From Gordonia humi (GTDB lineage Bacteria; Actinomycetota; Actinomycetes; Mycobacteriales; Mycobacteriaceae), in assembly GCF_014197435.1 (NCBI RefSeq), contig NZ_JACIFP010000001.1:2790001-2854000 (forward strand): 64,000 nt of DNA. Direction: 5' to 3'. Below, in pieces: positions 38,216 through 47,975 of this stretch (positions are counted from its first letter, which is position 1; every line of letters starts with the position of its first letter). Under the pieces are notes generated by a model, which ran no database searches, had not been told where the DNA came from, and was given only the letters and a program-made list of their open reading frames with translations. Both the position numbers and the translations under genes were made by a program.

Positions 38216-39040
38216 ATGGCGAACTACACCGCAGCAGACGTGAAGCGTCTGCGCGAAATGACCGGTTCGGGCATGCTCGACTGCAAGAACGCACTGGCCA
38301 ACAACGACGGTGACTTCGACAAGGCCGTCGAGGAACTGCGCATCAAGGGCGCCAAGGACGTGGGCAAGCGCGCCGAGCGCTCCACCGCCGAGGGGTTGGT
38401 CGCCGCTCGTGACGGCGTCATGATCGAGCTCAACAGCGAGACCGACTTCGTCGCCAAGAACGACGAGTTCCAGAAGCTCGCCGACGACGTTCTGACCGCG
38501 GCCGTCGCGCTGCGCACCAACGACGTCGCAGAGCTCGCCGCAGCTTCGCTGGGCGACGGCACCGTCGCCGAGGCGATCGAGGCCATGTCGGCCAAGATCG
38601 GCGAGAAGCTGGTCCTGCAGCGCGTCGCATCGTACGACGGCCCCGTCGCCGTCTACCTGCACAAGCGTGCGTCCGACCTGCCGCCGGCCGTCGGCGTCCT
38701 GGTCTCGTACACCGGTGAGGGCGACACCGCCGCGGAGGCCGCTCGCGGCGCCGCCATGCAGGTGGCCGCGCTGCGCGCCAAGTACGCCAGCCGTGACGAG
38801 GTTCCCGCGGACGTCGTGGAGAACGAGCGTCGCATCGCCGAGGAGACCGCCAAGGCCGAAGGCAAGCCGGAGCAGGCCCTGCCGAAGATCGTCGAAGGCC
38901 GTGTCAACGGCTTCTACAAGGACGTCGTCCTCGTGGACCAGCCGTCGGTCACCGACTCGAAGAAGACCGTGAAGGCGATCCTCGACGAGGCAGGCGCCTC
39001 CGTCGTCGCGTTCACCCGCTTCGAGGTGGGCCAGGCCTGA
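38216..39040 (+). CDS. tsf: Elongation factor Ts
   Basis: EF-Ts recharges EF-Tu with GTP. The 274-residue protein has the N-terminal UBA-like start ([20 protein letters not shown]), the [10 protein letters not shown] contact motif with EF-Tu, and two core subdomains. A good AAGGAGG-like site precedes ATG 38216. It ends the rpsB-tsf operon, with a strong terminator after it. Confidence 0.98.
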   Translation: MANYTAADVKRLREMTGSGMLDCKNALANNDGDFDKAVEELRIKGAKDVGKRAERSTAEGLVAARDGVMIELNSETDFVAKNDEFQKLADDVLTAAVALRTNDVAELAAASLGDGTVAEAIEAMSAKIGEKLVLQRVASYDGPVAVYLHKRASDLPPAVGVLVSYTGEGDTAAEAARGAAMQVAALRAKYASRDEVPADVVENERRIAEETAKAEGKPEQALPKIVEGRVNGFYKDVVLVDQPSVTDSKKTVKAILDEAGASVVAFTRFEVGQA

Positions 39041-39059
39041 TCGCCTGACACCGACTGAA

Positions 39060-39103
39060 GAACCGGCCCCGAATCCGCCCTCACGGCGGGTCGGGGCCGG
39101 TTC
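39060..39103 (+). terminator. Terminator after tsf
   Basis: gaaccggccccga (39060-39072) pairs with tcggggccggttc (39091-39103), with a second inner stem (tccgcc with ggcggg). It is followed by tcgtctg. It lies 20 nt past the tsf stop. Confidence 0.85.
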
Positions 39104-39147
39104 TCGTCTGCGCGCACCCTCGTCTCGTTGGGGGCGGCCGCAGCGAC

Positions 39148-39153
39148 TAAGAT
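39148..39153 (+). promoter_or_regulatory. -10 element upstream of pyrH
   Basis: TAAGAT, 37 nt before the pyrH ATG, after the tsf terminator. No convincing -35 with normal spacing is seen. Confidence 0.35.
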
Positions 39154-39190
39154 CGAGAGGATTTGTGTCCGCGACCGAGCGAAGGAAAAG

Positions 39191-39961
39191 ATGAGCGACA
39201 CTCCTGCGATGAGCGAAGCGGGTCAGACCAGTCAGGAACGTACGGGCTTCAAGCGGGTCATGCTCAAGCTGGGCGGTGAGATGTTCGGCGGCGGAGAGGT
39301 CGGGCTCGATCCCGACGTCGTCGGAGCGGTCGCCGACCAGATCGCCGACGTCGTCGCCTCCGGAGTCCAGGTCGGCATCGTGATCGGCGGCGGCAACTTC
39401 TTCCGCGGTGCGGAGCTGCAGCAGCGCGGCCTCGACCGGGCACGCTCGGACTACATGGGCATGCTCGGCACCGTGATGAACTGCCTCGCCCTGCAGGACT
39501 TCCTGGAGAAGCGCGGCGTCACCACCCGCGTGCAGACCGCCATCACCATGGGGCAGGTCGCCGAGCCGTATCTGCCGTTGCGCGCGGTGCGTCACCTCGA
39601 GAAGGGGCGCGTGGTGATCTTCGGTGCGGGCATGGGCATGCCGTACTTCTCGACCGACACCACCGCCGCCCAGCGCGCGCTGGAGATCAAGGCGGAAGTG
39701 GTCCTGATGGCCAAGGGCGTCGACGGCGTGTACTCCGACGATCCGCGCATCAACCCGAACGCCGAACTGTTCCGCGAGATCACCCACCGAGAGGTGATCG
39801 AGAAGGAGCTGAAGGTGGCAGACGCGACCGCGTTCAGCCTGTGCATGGACAACAACATGCCGATGCTCGTGTTCAATCTGCTCGAACGTGGCAATATCGC
39901 CCGTGCGGTCGCGGGTGAGCCGATCGGCACCCTGGTCAGCACCGACCCGGCCGAACAGTAA
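39191..39961 (+). CDS. pyrH: UMP kinase
   Basis: PyrH phosphorylates UMP to UDP. The 256-residue amino-acid-kinase-fold protein has [14 protein letters not shown], the [10 protein letters not shown] loop, the [11 protein letters not shown] segment and [19 protein letters not shown] 39191 follows gaaggaaaag; ATG 39209 is a possible alternative. It precedes frr and cdsA, as in many bacteria. Confidence 0.97.
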   Translation: MSDTPAMSEAGQTSQERTGFKRVMLKLGGEMFGGGEVGLDPDVVGAVADQIADVVASGVQVGIVIGGGNFFRGAELQQRGLDRARSDYMGMLGTVMNCLALQDFLEKRGVTTRVQTAITMGQVAEPYLPLRAVRHLEKGRVVIFGAGMGMPYFSTDTTAAQRALEIKAEVVLMAKGVDGVYSDDPRINPNAELFREITHREVIEKELKVADATAFSLCMDNNMPMLVFNLLERGNIARAVAGEPIGTLVSTDPAEQ

Positions 39962-39975
39962 CCGCTCTCGCGCAC

Positions 39976-40034
39976 GACCCCGTTCACCGAGACCCCGTTC
40001 ACCGAGACCCCGCTCACCAAGACCCGTTCACCGA
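39976..40034 (+). repeat. Four 15-bp tandem repeats between pyrH and frr
   Basis: The unit gaccccgttcaccga occurs at 39976-39990 and 39991-40005 exactly, at 40006-40020 with two changes, and at 40021-40034 one base shorter. It fills most of the 89-nt gap and stops 16 bases before the frr ATG. The function is unknown; it may be replication slippage or a repeated protein- or RNA-binding element. Confidence 0.9.
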
Positions 40035-40050
40035 GACAAGGACACCCACA

Positions 40051-40608
40051 ATGATCGACGAAGCTCTGCTCGACGCCGAGGAGAAGATGGAGAAGGCCGT
40101 CAACGTCGCCCGCGACGACATGGCGTCCATCCGCACCGGCCGCGCCAACCCGGCGATGTTCAACCGCATCGTCATCGACTACTACGGCGCCATGACCCCC
40201 ATCACCCAGGTCGCGGGCATCAACACCCCGGAGCCTCGGCTGGTCGTGATCAAGCCGTACGAGGCGTCGACCATGCGCGACATCGAGACCGCGATCCGCA
40301 ACTCCGATCTGGGCGTCAATCCGACCAACGACGGCAACGTCATCCGGGTCGCGATTCCGCAGCTCACCGAGGAACGCCGCAAAGACCTGGTGAAGCAGGC
40401 GCGTGGCAAGGGCGAGGACGCCAAGGTCTCGATCCGCAACGTGCGACGCAAGGCCGTCGACGAGCTCAAGCGCATCCAGAAGGACGGCGAGGCGGGCGAG
40501 GACGAGGTGACCCGCGCCGAGAAGGAACTTGACAAGACCACCCACTCGTACACCGACGCCGTCGACGATCTCGTGAAGAACAAGGAAGCCGAGCTGCTCG
40601 AGGTATGA
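40051..40608 (+). CDS. frr: Ribosome-recycling factor
   Basis: RRF splits the post-termination ribosome together with EF-G. The 185-residue protein has the three-helix-bundle features [32 protein letters not shown] and [17 protein letters not shown]. Its stop overlaps the cdsA ATG (atga at 40605-40608). Confidence 0.98.
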   Translation: MIDEALLDAEEKMEKAVNVARDDMASIRTGRANPAMFNRIVIDYYGAMTPITQVAGINTPEPRLVVIKPYEASTMRDIETAIRNSDLGVNPTNDGNVIRVAIPQLTEERRKDLVKQARGKGEDAKVSIRNVRRKAVDELKRIQKDGEAGEDEVTRAEKELDKTTHSYTDAVDDLVKNKEAELLEV

Positions 40609-41438
40609 CGACCCCGACGACGTCCAAGGCCGGCCGGAACCTCCCCGCAGCGATCGGGGTGGGAGTCGGCCTCGGCGCCGTGCTCATCGCAGTCCTCGTC
40701 TTCGTTCCGATGGCCTGGTACGGCATCGTCTCGATCGCCCTCGGCATCGCGACGTGGGAGGTCTGCAAGCGGCTGCACGACGGCGGATTCGGCGTGCCCT
40801 TCTGGCCGCTGCTGGTCGGCGGGCAGGCCGCCATCTGGCTGTCGTGGCCGTGGGGGATCGAAGCGTCGTTCGTCGCCGTCGCCGCCACCGTCCTCGTGGT
40901 GATGGTGTGGAAGCTGTTCGCGCAGGGCCTGAACAGCGCACCGGTCGACTACGTCCGTGACGTGTCGATGTCACTGCTCGTCCTGGCCTGGCTGCCCATG
41001 CTCGCCGTCTTCGGTGCGGCGATGGTGGCCCAGGACGACGGACGGTACCGGGTGTTCACCCTCGTCATCGTCGTCGTCTGCTCGGATGTCGGCGGGTACG
41101 CCGCCGGCGTCCTGTTCGGCAAGCATCCGATGGCACCGGCCATCAGCCCCAAGAAGTCATGGGAGGGATTCGGCGGCTCCCTCGTCGTCGGCACGGCGGG
41201 CGCCGTCTGCTGCTCGCTGTTCCTGCTCGACACGCACTGGTGGGTCGGCATGGCCCTCGGCCCCCTCATGGTGATCGTGGCGACGACCGGCGACCTCGTC
41301 GAGTCGCAGGTCAAACGTGATCTCGGCATCAAGGACATGGGCACGCTCCTGCCCGGCCACGGCGGCATCATGGACCGACTCGACTCGCTCCTGCCGTCCG
41401 CGCTCGTGACCTGGGCCGTGCTCACGATTCTGATGTGA
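40605..41438 (+). CDS. cdsA: Phosphatidate cytidylyltransferase
   Basis: CdsA makes CDP-diacylglycerol, the precursor of phosphatidylinositol, cardiolipin and phosphatidylethanolamine. This integral membrane protein has 277 residues and about eight helices. The family signature is split over [20 protein letters not shown] and [14 protein letters not shown], with the catalytic aspartate and lysine. It is coupled to frr upstream and overlaps the next start. Confidence 0.96.
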   Translation: MTTPTTSKAGRNLPAAIGVGVGLGAVLIAVLVFVPMAWYGIVSIALGIATWEVCKRLHDGGFGVPFWPLLVGGQAAIWLSWPWGIEASFVAVAATVLVVMVWKLFAQGLNSAPVDYVRDVSMSLLVLAWLPMLAVFGAAMVAQDDGRYRVFTLVIVVVCSDVGGYAAGVLFGKHPMAPAISPKKSWEGFGGSLVVGTAGAVCCSLFLLDTHWWVGMALGPLMVIVATTGDLVESQVKRDLGIKDMGTLLPGHGGIMDRLDSLLPSALVTWAVLTILM

Positions 41439-41839
41439 TGCCGCGACCGCGCACGCCGTCGCCCGTGACGACCGCCGCCGTCACGGGGTGGACGGCGCTG
41501 ATCGTGGCGCTGGCCGTCCAAGCACTCCTCGTCCATCGCCAGGACGAGTGGAACGCCCAGGTGCGCGCCGATCACTGCAGGCATCTTCCCGATCTGCCCG
41601 CCGCTGCCGTCTACGGTGTCGTGTCCACGGTGTTCGCCGTCGCCGCCGCCGCGGCGTTCGGCCGGTGGCTGTGGCTCATCTCGCACGGACCGCCCGGGCG
41701 GTGGTGGACGGCGGCCATGCCGATCGCGGGCGTCCTCGCGCTCCTGGTCCTCGCCATGTTCATCCTGCAGGCGTTCTCCGCTCCGACGGAAGCACGGTAC
41801 GGGACAGACGGCAGCGGAACGCCCTGCGGCGTGGTGTAG
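41438..41839 (+). CDS. Small three-helix membrane protein
   Basis: I do not recognise this protein beyond its layout. It has 133 residues from ATG 41438, which touches the cdsA stop, with helices at about residues 15-31, 56-76 and 87-108. A short N-terminal basic stretch (PRPRTPSP) and a C-terminal tail with one cysteine are cytoplasmic or external. GTG 41435 would add one residue. Its fixed place between cdsA and rlmN suggests a membrane role tied to cdsA. Confidence 0.65.
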   Translation: MPRPRTPSPVTTAAVTGWTALIVALAVQALLVHRQDEWNAQVRADHCRHLPDLPAAAVYGVVSTVFAVAAAAAFGRWLWLISHGPPGRWWTAAMPIAGVLALLVLAMFILQAFSAPTEARYGTDGSGTPCGVV

Positions 41840-41858
41840 CCGACGGCTGTCGGCGTGC

Positions 41859-41864
41859 GAGAAT
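41859..41864 (+). promoter_or_regulatory. -10 element before rlmN
   Basis: GAGAAT then seven bases to GTG 41872, the leaderless layout seen at other genes here. Confidence 0.3.
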
Positions 41865-41871
41865 GGAAACC

Positions 41872-42978
41872 GTGACCAGCCTTCCCCTCGTCTTCGACGC
41901 GCCCAAACGAGGGCGTCCGCCCACTCACTTCGCCGACCTCGACGAGGCCGGTCGGATCAAGGCCGTCGCTGACCTCGGTCTGCCGAAGTTCCGCGCCAAT
42001 CAACTCGCCAAGCAGTACTACGGGCGGTTGACCGGCGACGTCGCCGAGATGACCGACGTACCCGCGGGCAGACGCGACGAGATCGGCGAGGCGCTGTTCC
42101 CGACGCTGATGACGCCGGTCCGGCACATGGCCGTCGACGACGGCAGCACCCGCAAGACGCTGTGGCGCCTGCACGACGGCACGCTCCTCGAGTCGGTGCT
42201 CATGCGCTACACCGACCGGAACACCCTGTGCATCTCGTCGCAGGCCGGCTGCGGTATGGCCTGTCCCTTCTGCGCCACCGGACAAGGCGGACTCGACCGC
42301 AACCTCTCCACCGCCGAGATCGTCGACCAGGTGCGCGCCGCCGCCCGCGCGATCCGCGACGGCGAGTTCGGCGAATCCGGCCGCCTCTCGAACATCGTGT
42401 TCATGGGCATGGGCGAACCGCTCGCCAACTACAAGCGTGTCGTCGACGCCGTCCGCAAGATCACCTCGCCCGCGCCCGACGGCTTCGGCATCTCGGCGCG
42501 CCACGTCACCGTCTCGACCGTCGGCCTGGCACCGGCCATCCGCCGACTCGCCGACGAAGACCTCTCGGTGACCCTCGCCGTCTCCCTCCACACGCCCGAC
42601 GACGAGCTGCGCGACACGCTCGTCCCCGTCAACAACCGGTGGTCGGTGGCCGAAGTGCTCGACGCCGCCCGCTACTACGCCGACAAGACCGGCCGCCGCG
42701 TCTCCATCGAGTACGCACTGATCCGCGACGTCAACGACCAGCCCTGGCGAGCAGACCTGCTGGGGGAGAAGCTTCGCCACAAGCTCGGCGGCCTCGCCCA
42801 CGTCAACCTCATCCCGCTGAACCCCACCCCCGGCTCCGAATGGGACGCCAGCCCGAAACCCGTCGAAGCCGAATTCGTGCGTCGCGTCCGCGAACAAGGG
42901 ATCTCGTGCACGGTGAGAGACACACGCGGCCAAGAGATCGCCGCTGCCTGCGGGCAGTTGGCGGCCGAGGAGAGATAG
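41872..42978 (+). CDS. rlmN: 23S rRNA (adenine(2503)-C(2))-methyltransferase
   Basis: RlmN is a radical-SAM enzyme that methylates A2503 of 23S rRNA and A37 of some tRNAs. The 368-residue protein has [15 protein letters not shown] with the three cluster cysteines (CX3CX2C), the GMGEPLANY glycine-rich segment, and a late cysteine in [10 protein letters not shown] that carries the methyl group. GTG 41872 fits the -10 upstream; ATG 41863 is the alternative. Terminator 43057-43090 follows. Confidence 0.96.
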   Translation: MTSLPLVFDAPKRGRPPTHFADLDEAGRIKAVADLGLPKFRANQLAKQYYGRLTGDVAEMTDVPAGRRDEIGEALFPTLMTPVRHMAVDDGSTRKTLWRLHDGTLLESVLMRYTDRNTLCISSQAGCGMACPFCATGQGGLDRNLSTAEIVDQVRAAARAIRDGEFGESGRLSNIVFMGMGEPLANYKRVVDAVRKITSPAPDGFGISARHVTVSTVGLAPAIRRLADEDLSVTLAVSLHTPDDELRDTLVPVNNRWSVAEVLDAARYYADKTGRRVSIEYALIRDVNDQPWRADLLGEKLRHKLGGLAHVNLIPLNPTPGSEWDASPKPVEAEFVRRVREQGISCTVRDTRGQEIAAACGQLAAEER

Positions 42979-43056
42979 CGTCTTCGTTCGTCACCGGACG
43001 CGAGGGGCGTGGAAGACATCCCTTCGGCAGTCGCGGTGATGACGTTCGATAAGGAG

Positions 43057-43090
43057 AAAGACCGATCGCCCGGCGGGGCGATCGGTCTTT
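43057..43090. terminator. Bidirectional terminator between rlmN and DUF2631 gene
   Basis: aaagaccgatcgccc (43057-43071) pairs perfectly with gggcgatcggtcttt (43076-43090) around a 4-nt loop. The A-rich and T-rich ends make it usable from both directions. It lies 78 nt past rlmN and 14 nt past the convergent gene's stop. Confidence 0.88.
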
Positions 43091-43104
43091 CGCTGTGTGT
43101 CTCT

Positions 43105-43374
43105 CTACCTTTTCCAGGTTCCCTTGCGGGGGATCATCTTGAAGCCGGCGTAGCCGATGAGGCCGACGGCGAAGACGATGAGCCAGATGTCCTCGACGTG
43201 GCCGACGTGGTTGCCGACCAGCATCGCCAGGCAGATCAGACCCGAGACGAACGCGGCGATCGCGTACGTGCGGGGGGCGGTGCCGCTCCAGCCGAAGCGG
43301 GCCGACGGTGCGTCGGCGGGCTCGCGGACCCAGCCGGTATCGATCGTTTCGACCTCAGTGCTTGCCACGTCCAC
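43105..43374 (-). CDS. DUF2631 membrane protein
   Basis: This 89-residue protein is a homologue of Rv2876. An N-terminal soluble part (VETIDTGWVREPADAPSARFG) is followed by two transmembrane helices (AIAAFVSGLICLAMLVGN, WLIVFAVGLIGYAGF) and a basic end. The family is confined to actinobacteria and has no known role. It is transcribed opposite to its neighbours. Confidence 0.88.
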   Translation of the reverse strand: MDVASTEVETIDTGWVREPADAPSARFGWSGTAPRTYAIAAFVSGLICLAMLVGNHVGHVEDIWLIVFAVGLIGYAGFKMIPRKGTWKR

Positions 43375-43480
43375 TCCTTATGACAGCCGGTAGTAGTTCG
43401 GGCTACAGCATAACCCGAACCGCCCGCCGCCCTCGCACACGGTGCGCTGTGTCGACAGACGCGGCACCCGATGGGGAACA

Positions 43481-44650
43481 ATGATCACCGTGAGGACACG
43501 CGTACTGATTCTCGGCTCCACCGGATCCATCGGCACCCAGGCACTCGAGGTGATCGCCGAGCACCCCGACCGCTTCGAAGCCGTCGGACTCGGAGCGGGC
43601 GGAGGCAACCTCGAACTCCTCGGCCGCCAGATCGCCGAGACCGGACTCGCACCGTCGCGGATCGCCGTGGCCGACGAGACCGCGGCCGCCGTCCTGGCCG
43701 ACCGGATCGGCCCCGGCGTCCTCTCCGGCGACGACGCCATGGTGCACCTGATCGAGACCGTGGAGGCCGACGTGATCCTCAACGGCGTCGTCGGCGCCAT
43801 CGGCCTGCAACCGAGCCTGGCCGCCCTCGAATCCGGAGCGCGACTCGCCCTCGCCAACAAGGAGTCCCTGATCGCAGGCGGCTCCCTCGTCCTCGACGCG
43901 GCGGCTCCCGGCCAGATCGTCCCCGTCGACTCCGAACACTCCGCGATCGCCCAATGCCTGCGCGGGGGCGCCGCGGGGGAAGTGGAGCGACTGGTCCTCA
44001 CCGCATCCGGCGGTCCCTTCCGCGGATGGACGGCCGAACAGGTACGCGACGTGACGCCCGAACAGGCAGGCAGGCATCCCACCTGGTCCATGGGGCCGAT
44101 GATCACCCTCAACTCGGCCACCCTGGTGAACAAGGCCCTCGAAGTCATCGAGGCGCACCTGCTGTTCGACGTGCCCTACGAGCGCATCGACGTCACCGTG
44201 CACCCGCAGTCGATCGTGCACTCGATGGTCACCTTCGTCGACGGCGCGACCATCGCCAAAGCCTCCCCGCCGAGCATGAAGCTGCCGATCGCCCTCGCCC
44301 TCGGCTGGCCCGACCGAGTGCCGGGGTCCTCAGCCGCGTGTGACTGGTCACAGGCGGCCACATGGACGTTCGAGCCCGTCGACGAGGCGGTCTTCCCGGC
44401 GATCGCGGTGGCCCGGCAGGCGGGAACCGCAGGCGGGAGCCTCACCGCGATATTCAACGCCGCCAACGAGGTCGCCGCCGAGGGATTCTTCGCCGGTGCG
44501 ATCTCCTTCCCGCGGATCGTCGGAACCATCGCCGATGTGCTCGCCGACGCCGATCAGTGGACGCGGCCGCCGGGTACCCTGGACGAGGTTCTGGCAGCCG
44601 ACCGGTGGGCGCGCGAACGCGCGGCGGCCCTCGTCGCTGCCGCACGGTGA
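43481..44650 (+). CDS. dxr: 1-deoxy-D-xylulose 5-phosphate reductoisomerase
   Basis: Dxr converts DXP to MEP with NADPH and a divalent metal, the committed step of the MEP isoprenoid pathway and the target of fosmidomycin. The 389-residue protein has the NADPH loop [27 protein letters not shown], and the metal site PVDSEHSAI. Start options are ATG 43481 and GTG 43490 (386 residues), the latter sitting seven bases after an AACAAT -10-like sequence. It is first in dxr-rip1-ispG, so two MEP-pathway enzymes flank a protease. Confidence 0.96.
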   Translation: MITVRTRVLILGSTGSIGTQALEVIAEHPDRFEAVGLGAGGGNLELLGRQIAETGLAPSRIAVADETAAAVLADRIGPGVLSGDDAMVHLIETVEADVILNGVVGAIGLQPSLAALESGARLALANKESLIAGGSLVLDAAAPGQIVPVDSEHSAIAQCLRGGAAGEVERLVLTASGGPFRGWTAEQVRDVTPEQAGRHPTWSMGPMITLNSATLVNKALEVIEAHLLFDVPYERIDVTVHPQSIVHSMVTFVDGATIAKASPPSMKLPIALALGWPDRVPGSSAACDWSQAATWTFEPVDEAVFPAIAVARQAGTAGGSLTAIFNAANEVAAEGFFAGAISFPRIVGTIADVLADADQWTRPPGTLDEVLAADRWARERAAALVAAAR

Positions 44651-44668
44651 TCTGAGCGGAGTCGGCAG

Positions 44669-45877
44669 TTGAGTTACGTCCTGGGCATCGTGCTGTTCGC
44701 CGCGGCGCTCGTCATCTCCGTCGCCTGGCACGAGCTCGGTCACCACCTCGCGGCCAAGGCGACCGGCATGAAGGTCCGGCGGTTCTTCGTCGGCTTCGGC
44801 CCGACGATCTGGTCCAAGCGCTTCGGCGAGACCGAATACGGCTTCAAGGCGATCCCGGCGGGCGGATTCTGCGACATCGCGGGCATGACCCCGCACGACG
44901 AACTGTCGGTGATCGACGAGCCGCGCGCCATGTACCGACAGAAGACCTGGAAGCGGCTCGTCGTCCTGATCGCGGGCCCCGTGCAGAACTTCATCCTCGG
45001 TTTCGTGCTGATCATCGTCCTCGCACTCGGCTGGGGCCTGCCGGTGCTCGGCGACAAACCGGTCCACGCGACGCAGATCAGCTGCGTCGCCGCCACGACC
45101 GACGCACGGGGCAACCCGACCGAATGCACCGGCCCGGCGCCGGCGGAGGAGGCCGGCATGCGGGTCGGCGACCGGATCGTCGCCGTCAACGGCTCCTCGG
45201 TGGCCGACTCGTCGGACATCGTCGACAAGGTCCGCGACTCGTCGGAGACGGCGATCGTCACCGTGGAACGCGACGGCGAACGCATCGACCTGCAGATCCC
45301 GGTGACCCGGGTGCAGCGCATGACCGAGACGGACGACGGGCGGCTCGTCCCGGTCACCGTGCCCGCCATCGGCGTGACGATGGACAACACCCTCGTGCAG
45401 CACTACGACTGGGCGAGTGTGTGGGGCGGCGCGGTCTCGTTCACCGGCGACATGTTCACCGAGACCTACAAGGCGCTGGTCTCATTGCCCACCAAGGTCG
45501 GCGCCCTGTGGACGGCGGCCACCGGCGGTGAGCGGAGCGAAGACAGTCCGGTGAGCGTCGTCGGCGCCTCGCGCCTGGGCGGCGAAGCCGTCGAACGCGG
45601 CTACTGGGACCTGTTCTTCGGGCTGCTGCTGAGCATCAACTTCTTCCTCGGCGCCTTCAACCTGGTGCCGCTGCTGCCGCTCGACGGCGGACACATGATC
45701 ATCGCGATCTACGAGAAGATCCGGAATCTGCTGCGTCGGGCCGTCGGACGGTCCGACGGCGGCCCCGTCGACTACTACAAACTGCTGCCGCTCACCTACG
45801 CCGTCGTGGTGGTGATGGGGGCGTTCATGGTCCTGACCGTGTACGTCGACATCATCAATCCGATCCGCATCTTCTGA
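44669..45877 (+). CDS. rip1: Site-2 metalloprotease Rip1
   Basis: This is the homologue of Rv2869c, an intramembrane zinc protease that cuts anti-sigma factors and other membrane proteins in mycobacteria. The 402-residue protein has HELGH at residues 21-25 in the first helix, one PDZ domain at about 150-215 (GMRVGDRIVAVNGSSV), and the third zinc ligand Asp339 in LVPLLPLDGGHM. A TTG start (44669) with GGAG seven bases upstream is preferred. Its place inside the MEP operon is conserved in mycobacteria. Confidence 0.94.
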   Translation: MSYVLGIVLFAAALVISVAWHELGHHLAAKATGMKVRRFFVGFGPTIWSKRFGETEYGFKAIPAGGFCDIAGMTPHDELSVIDEPRAMYRQKTWKRLVVLIAGPVQNFILGFVLIIVLALGWGLPVLGDKPVHATQISCVAATTDARGNPTECTGPAPAEEAGMRVGDRIVAVNGSSVADSSDIVDKVRDSSETAIVTVERDGERIDLQIPVTRVQRMTETDDGRLVPVTVPAIGVTMDNTLVQHYDWASVWGGAVSFTGDMFTETYKALVSLPTKVGALWTAATGGERSEDSPVSVVGASRLGGEAVERGYWDLFFGLLLSINFFLGAFNLVPLLPLDGGHMIIAIYEKIRNLLRRAVGRSDGGPVDYYKLLPLTYAVVVVMGAFMVLTVYVDIINPIRIF

Positions 45878-45881
45878 CCGG

Positions 45882-45887
45882 TAGTCT
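45882..45887 (+). promoter_or_regulatory. -10 element upstream of ispG
   Basis: TAGTCT in the context GTAGTCTGGC, the same ten bases as before rpsB. It suggests a separate ispG transcript besides the dxr operon. Confidence 0.4.
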
Positions 45888-45913
45888 GGCAACGAGTCTT
45901 AGGAGTGATGTCA

Positions 45914-47083
45914 ATGACCGAATCGTCCGGGCCGCTGGCCGTCGGCCTCGGGATGCCCGCCGGACCCCCTCCCGTCCTCGCGCCGCGCCGGAAGACCCGC
46001 CAGATCCAGGTCGGATCCGTCGGTGTCGGCAGCGATCATCCGATCTCTGTGCAGTCCATGTGCACCACCAAGACGCACGACGTGAACGCGACACTCCAGC
46101 AGATCGCGCAGCTCACCGCGTCCGGCTGCGACATCGTGCGCGTGGCCTGCCCGCGCCAGGAGGACGCCGACGCGTTGGCGGCGATCGCTCGAAAGTCGAA
46201 GATCCCGGTGATCGCCGACATCCATTTCCAGCCCAAGTACATCTTCGCCGCGATCGACGCGGGCTGCGCCGCGGTCCGCGTCAACCCCGGCAACATCAAG
46301 GAGTTCGACGGCCGCGTCAAAGAGGTCGCCAAGGCGGCGGGTGACGCGGGCATCCCGATCCGCATCGGCGTCAACGCCGGATCGCTCGATCCCAGACTGC
46401 TCAAGAAGTACGGCAAGGCCACCCCGGAGGCACTCGTCGAATCCGCCCTGTGGGAGGCGAGCCTGTTCGAGGAGCACGGCTTCGGCGACATCAAGATCTC
46501 GGTGAAGCACAACGATCCGGTGATCATGGTCGAGGCCTACCGCCAGCTCGCAGCGCAGAGCGACTACCCGCTGCACCTGGGTGTCACCGAAGCGGGCCCG
46601 GCGTTCCAGGGCACGATCAAGTCGGCCGTCGCATTCGGCGCACTGCTCTCCGAGGGCATCGGTGACACGATCCGCGTGTCCCTGTCCGCGCCGCCCGCGG
46701 AGGAGATCAAGGTCGGCGACGCGATCCTGCAGTCGATGAACCTGCGTCCCCGCAAACTCGAGATCGTCTCCTGCCCGTCGTGCGGACGCGCGCAGGTCGA
46801 CGTGTACAAGCTGGCCAACGAGGTCAGCGCCGGTCTGGAGGGGATGGAGGTGCCGCTGCGCGTGGCCGTCATGGGCTGCGTCGTCAACGGTCCCGGGGAA
46901 GCGCGCGAGGCAGATCTCGGTGTCGCCTCCGGCAACGGCAAGGGACAGATCTTCATCAAGGGCGAGGTCGTCAAGACCGTGCCGGAAGCACAGATCGTCG
47001 AGACTCTGATCGCCGAAGCGCTGCGTATCGCCGAGGAGTCGGAGGAGACTGGAAGCGGTACACCTACCGTCTCGGTGAGCTGA
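45914..47083 (+). CDS. ispG: 4-hydroxy-3-methylbut-2-enyl diphosphate synthase
   Basis: IspG (GcpE) is a 4Fe-4S enzyme of the MEP pathway that makes HMBPP. The 389-residue protein shows [31 protein letters not shown] and [14 protein letters not shown]. The cluster cysteines are in [11 protein letters not shown] and [15 protein letters not shown] 45914 is chosen because taggag at 45900-45905 has eight-base spacing; GTG 45905 and ATG 45908 are too close. Confidence 0.97.
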   Translation: MTESSGPLAVGLGMPAGPPPVLAPRRKTRQIQVGSVGVGSDHPISVQSMCTTKTHDVNATLQQIAQLTASGCDIVRVACPRQEDADALAAIARKSKIPVIADIHFQPKYIFAAIDAGCAAVRVNPGNIKEFDGRVKEVAKAAGDAGIPIRIGVNAGSLDPRLLKKYGKATPEALVESALWEASLFEEHGFGDIKISVKHNDPVIMVEAYRQLAAQSDYPLHLGVTEAGPAFQGTIKSAVAFGALLSEGIGDTIRVSLSAPPAEEIKVGDAILQSMNLRPRKLEIVSCPSCGRAQVDVYKLANEVSAGLEGMEVPLRVAVMGCVVNGPGEAREADLGVASGNGKGQIFIKGEVVKTVPEAQIVETLIAEALRIAEESEETGSGTPTVSVS

Positions 47084-47119
47084 GGCGCGTCAGGCCCGAT
47101 CGGTGCGAAAGGTGCGAAC

Positions 47120-47956
47120 GTGTTGCGTCTGCTGGGAGGACGCCCGTTGGGGGCGCGAGATGCTCAAGCGGTGACGCATGCCCTCGACATCGATCCCGTC
47201 GCGTCGTGCATGGTGGCGGCCCGCGTCGAGGCCTACGGACTCACCCCACGCCTGCTCGGCGGCCAGTTGTGGAGCGCGTCGACGCCCGAGGAGTCGCTGT
47301 GCTTCTCCGGAGCGAACCTGATGCCGCTGCGCGGCGCCGACGTCGATCTCGACTACTTCGCCGAGCGTGTGCTGGCCGCACCCCGCATGTGCACGTCCGT
47401 CGTCGGTGACGCCGGACTGGCGCTGGGCCTGTGGGAGCGGGTGGCCGACGAGTGGGGTGAGCCGCGGGAGATCCGCGCCGAACAACCGCTGCTCGCGTTG
47501 CAGGGACCGCCCGCCGTCGCGCCGGACCCCCAGGTGCGCCTGGTGCAGCAGTCCGACCTCGACGCGTACTTTCCGGCGGCCGTCGAGATGTTCCGCGGCG
47601 AGGTCGGCGTCGATCCGTGCGCCGGAGACGGCGGAGCGTCGTACCGGCGGCGGCTCGCCGCGCTCATCGCGGCGCGACGGGTGTTCGCGCGGTTCGAGGA
47701 CGGACGCGTGGTCTTCAAGGCCGAGATCGGATCCATGTCGCGGCGGGTCGGACAGATCCAGGGGGTCTGGGTGGACCCGAGCGCGCGTGGCCGCGGACTC
47801 GGAGCGTCGGGGACGGCGGCGGTCGCCGCGGCGACGGCGCGACAGGGGCGGATCGCCAGCCTGTACGTGAACAGCTTCAACACCTCCGCGCGCGCCACCT
47901 ATCGATCGGTCGGATTCGTACAGGTCGGCACGTTCGCGACGGTCCTCGTCGACTGA
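47120..47956 (+). CDS. DUF4081/GNAT acetyltransferase
   Basis: This 278-residue protein is a homologue of Rv2867c. It has an N-terminal DUF4081 domain (about residues 1-130) and a C-terminal GNAT domain with the acetyl-CoA loop SARGRGLGASGTAAVAAA and YVNSFNTSARATYRSVGF. The acyl acceptor is unknown. The start is GTG 47120; the gene follows ispG after 36 nt. Confidence 0.88.
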   Translation: MLRLLGGRPLGARDAQAVTHALDIDPVASCMVAARVEAYGLTPRLLGGQLWSASTPEESLCFSGANLMPLRGADVDLDYFAERVLAAPRMCTSVVGDAGLALGLWERVADEWGEPREIRAEQPLLALQGPPAVAPDPQVRLVQQSDLDAYFPAAVEMFRGEVGVDPCAGDGGASYRRRLAALIAARRVFARFEDGRVVFKAEIGSMSRRVGQIQGVWVDPSARGRGLGASGTAAVAAATARQGRIASLYVNSFNTSARATYRSVGFVQVGTFATVLVD

Positions 47957-47961
47957 CCGGT

Positions 47962-47967
47962 TACGCT
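47962..47967 (+). promoter_or_regulatory. -10 element before the PBP gene, probably leaderless
   Basis: TACGCT then eight bases to ATG 47976, no Shine-Dalgarno visible. Confidence 0.4.
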
Positions 47968-47975
47968 CTTTCACG

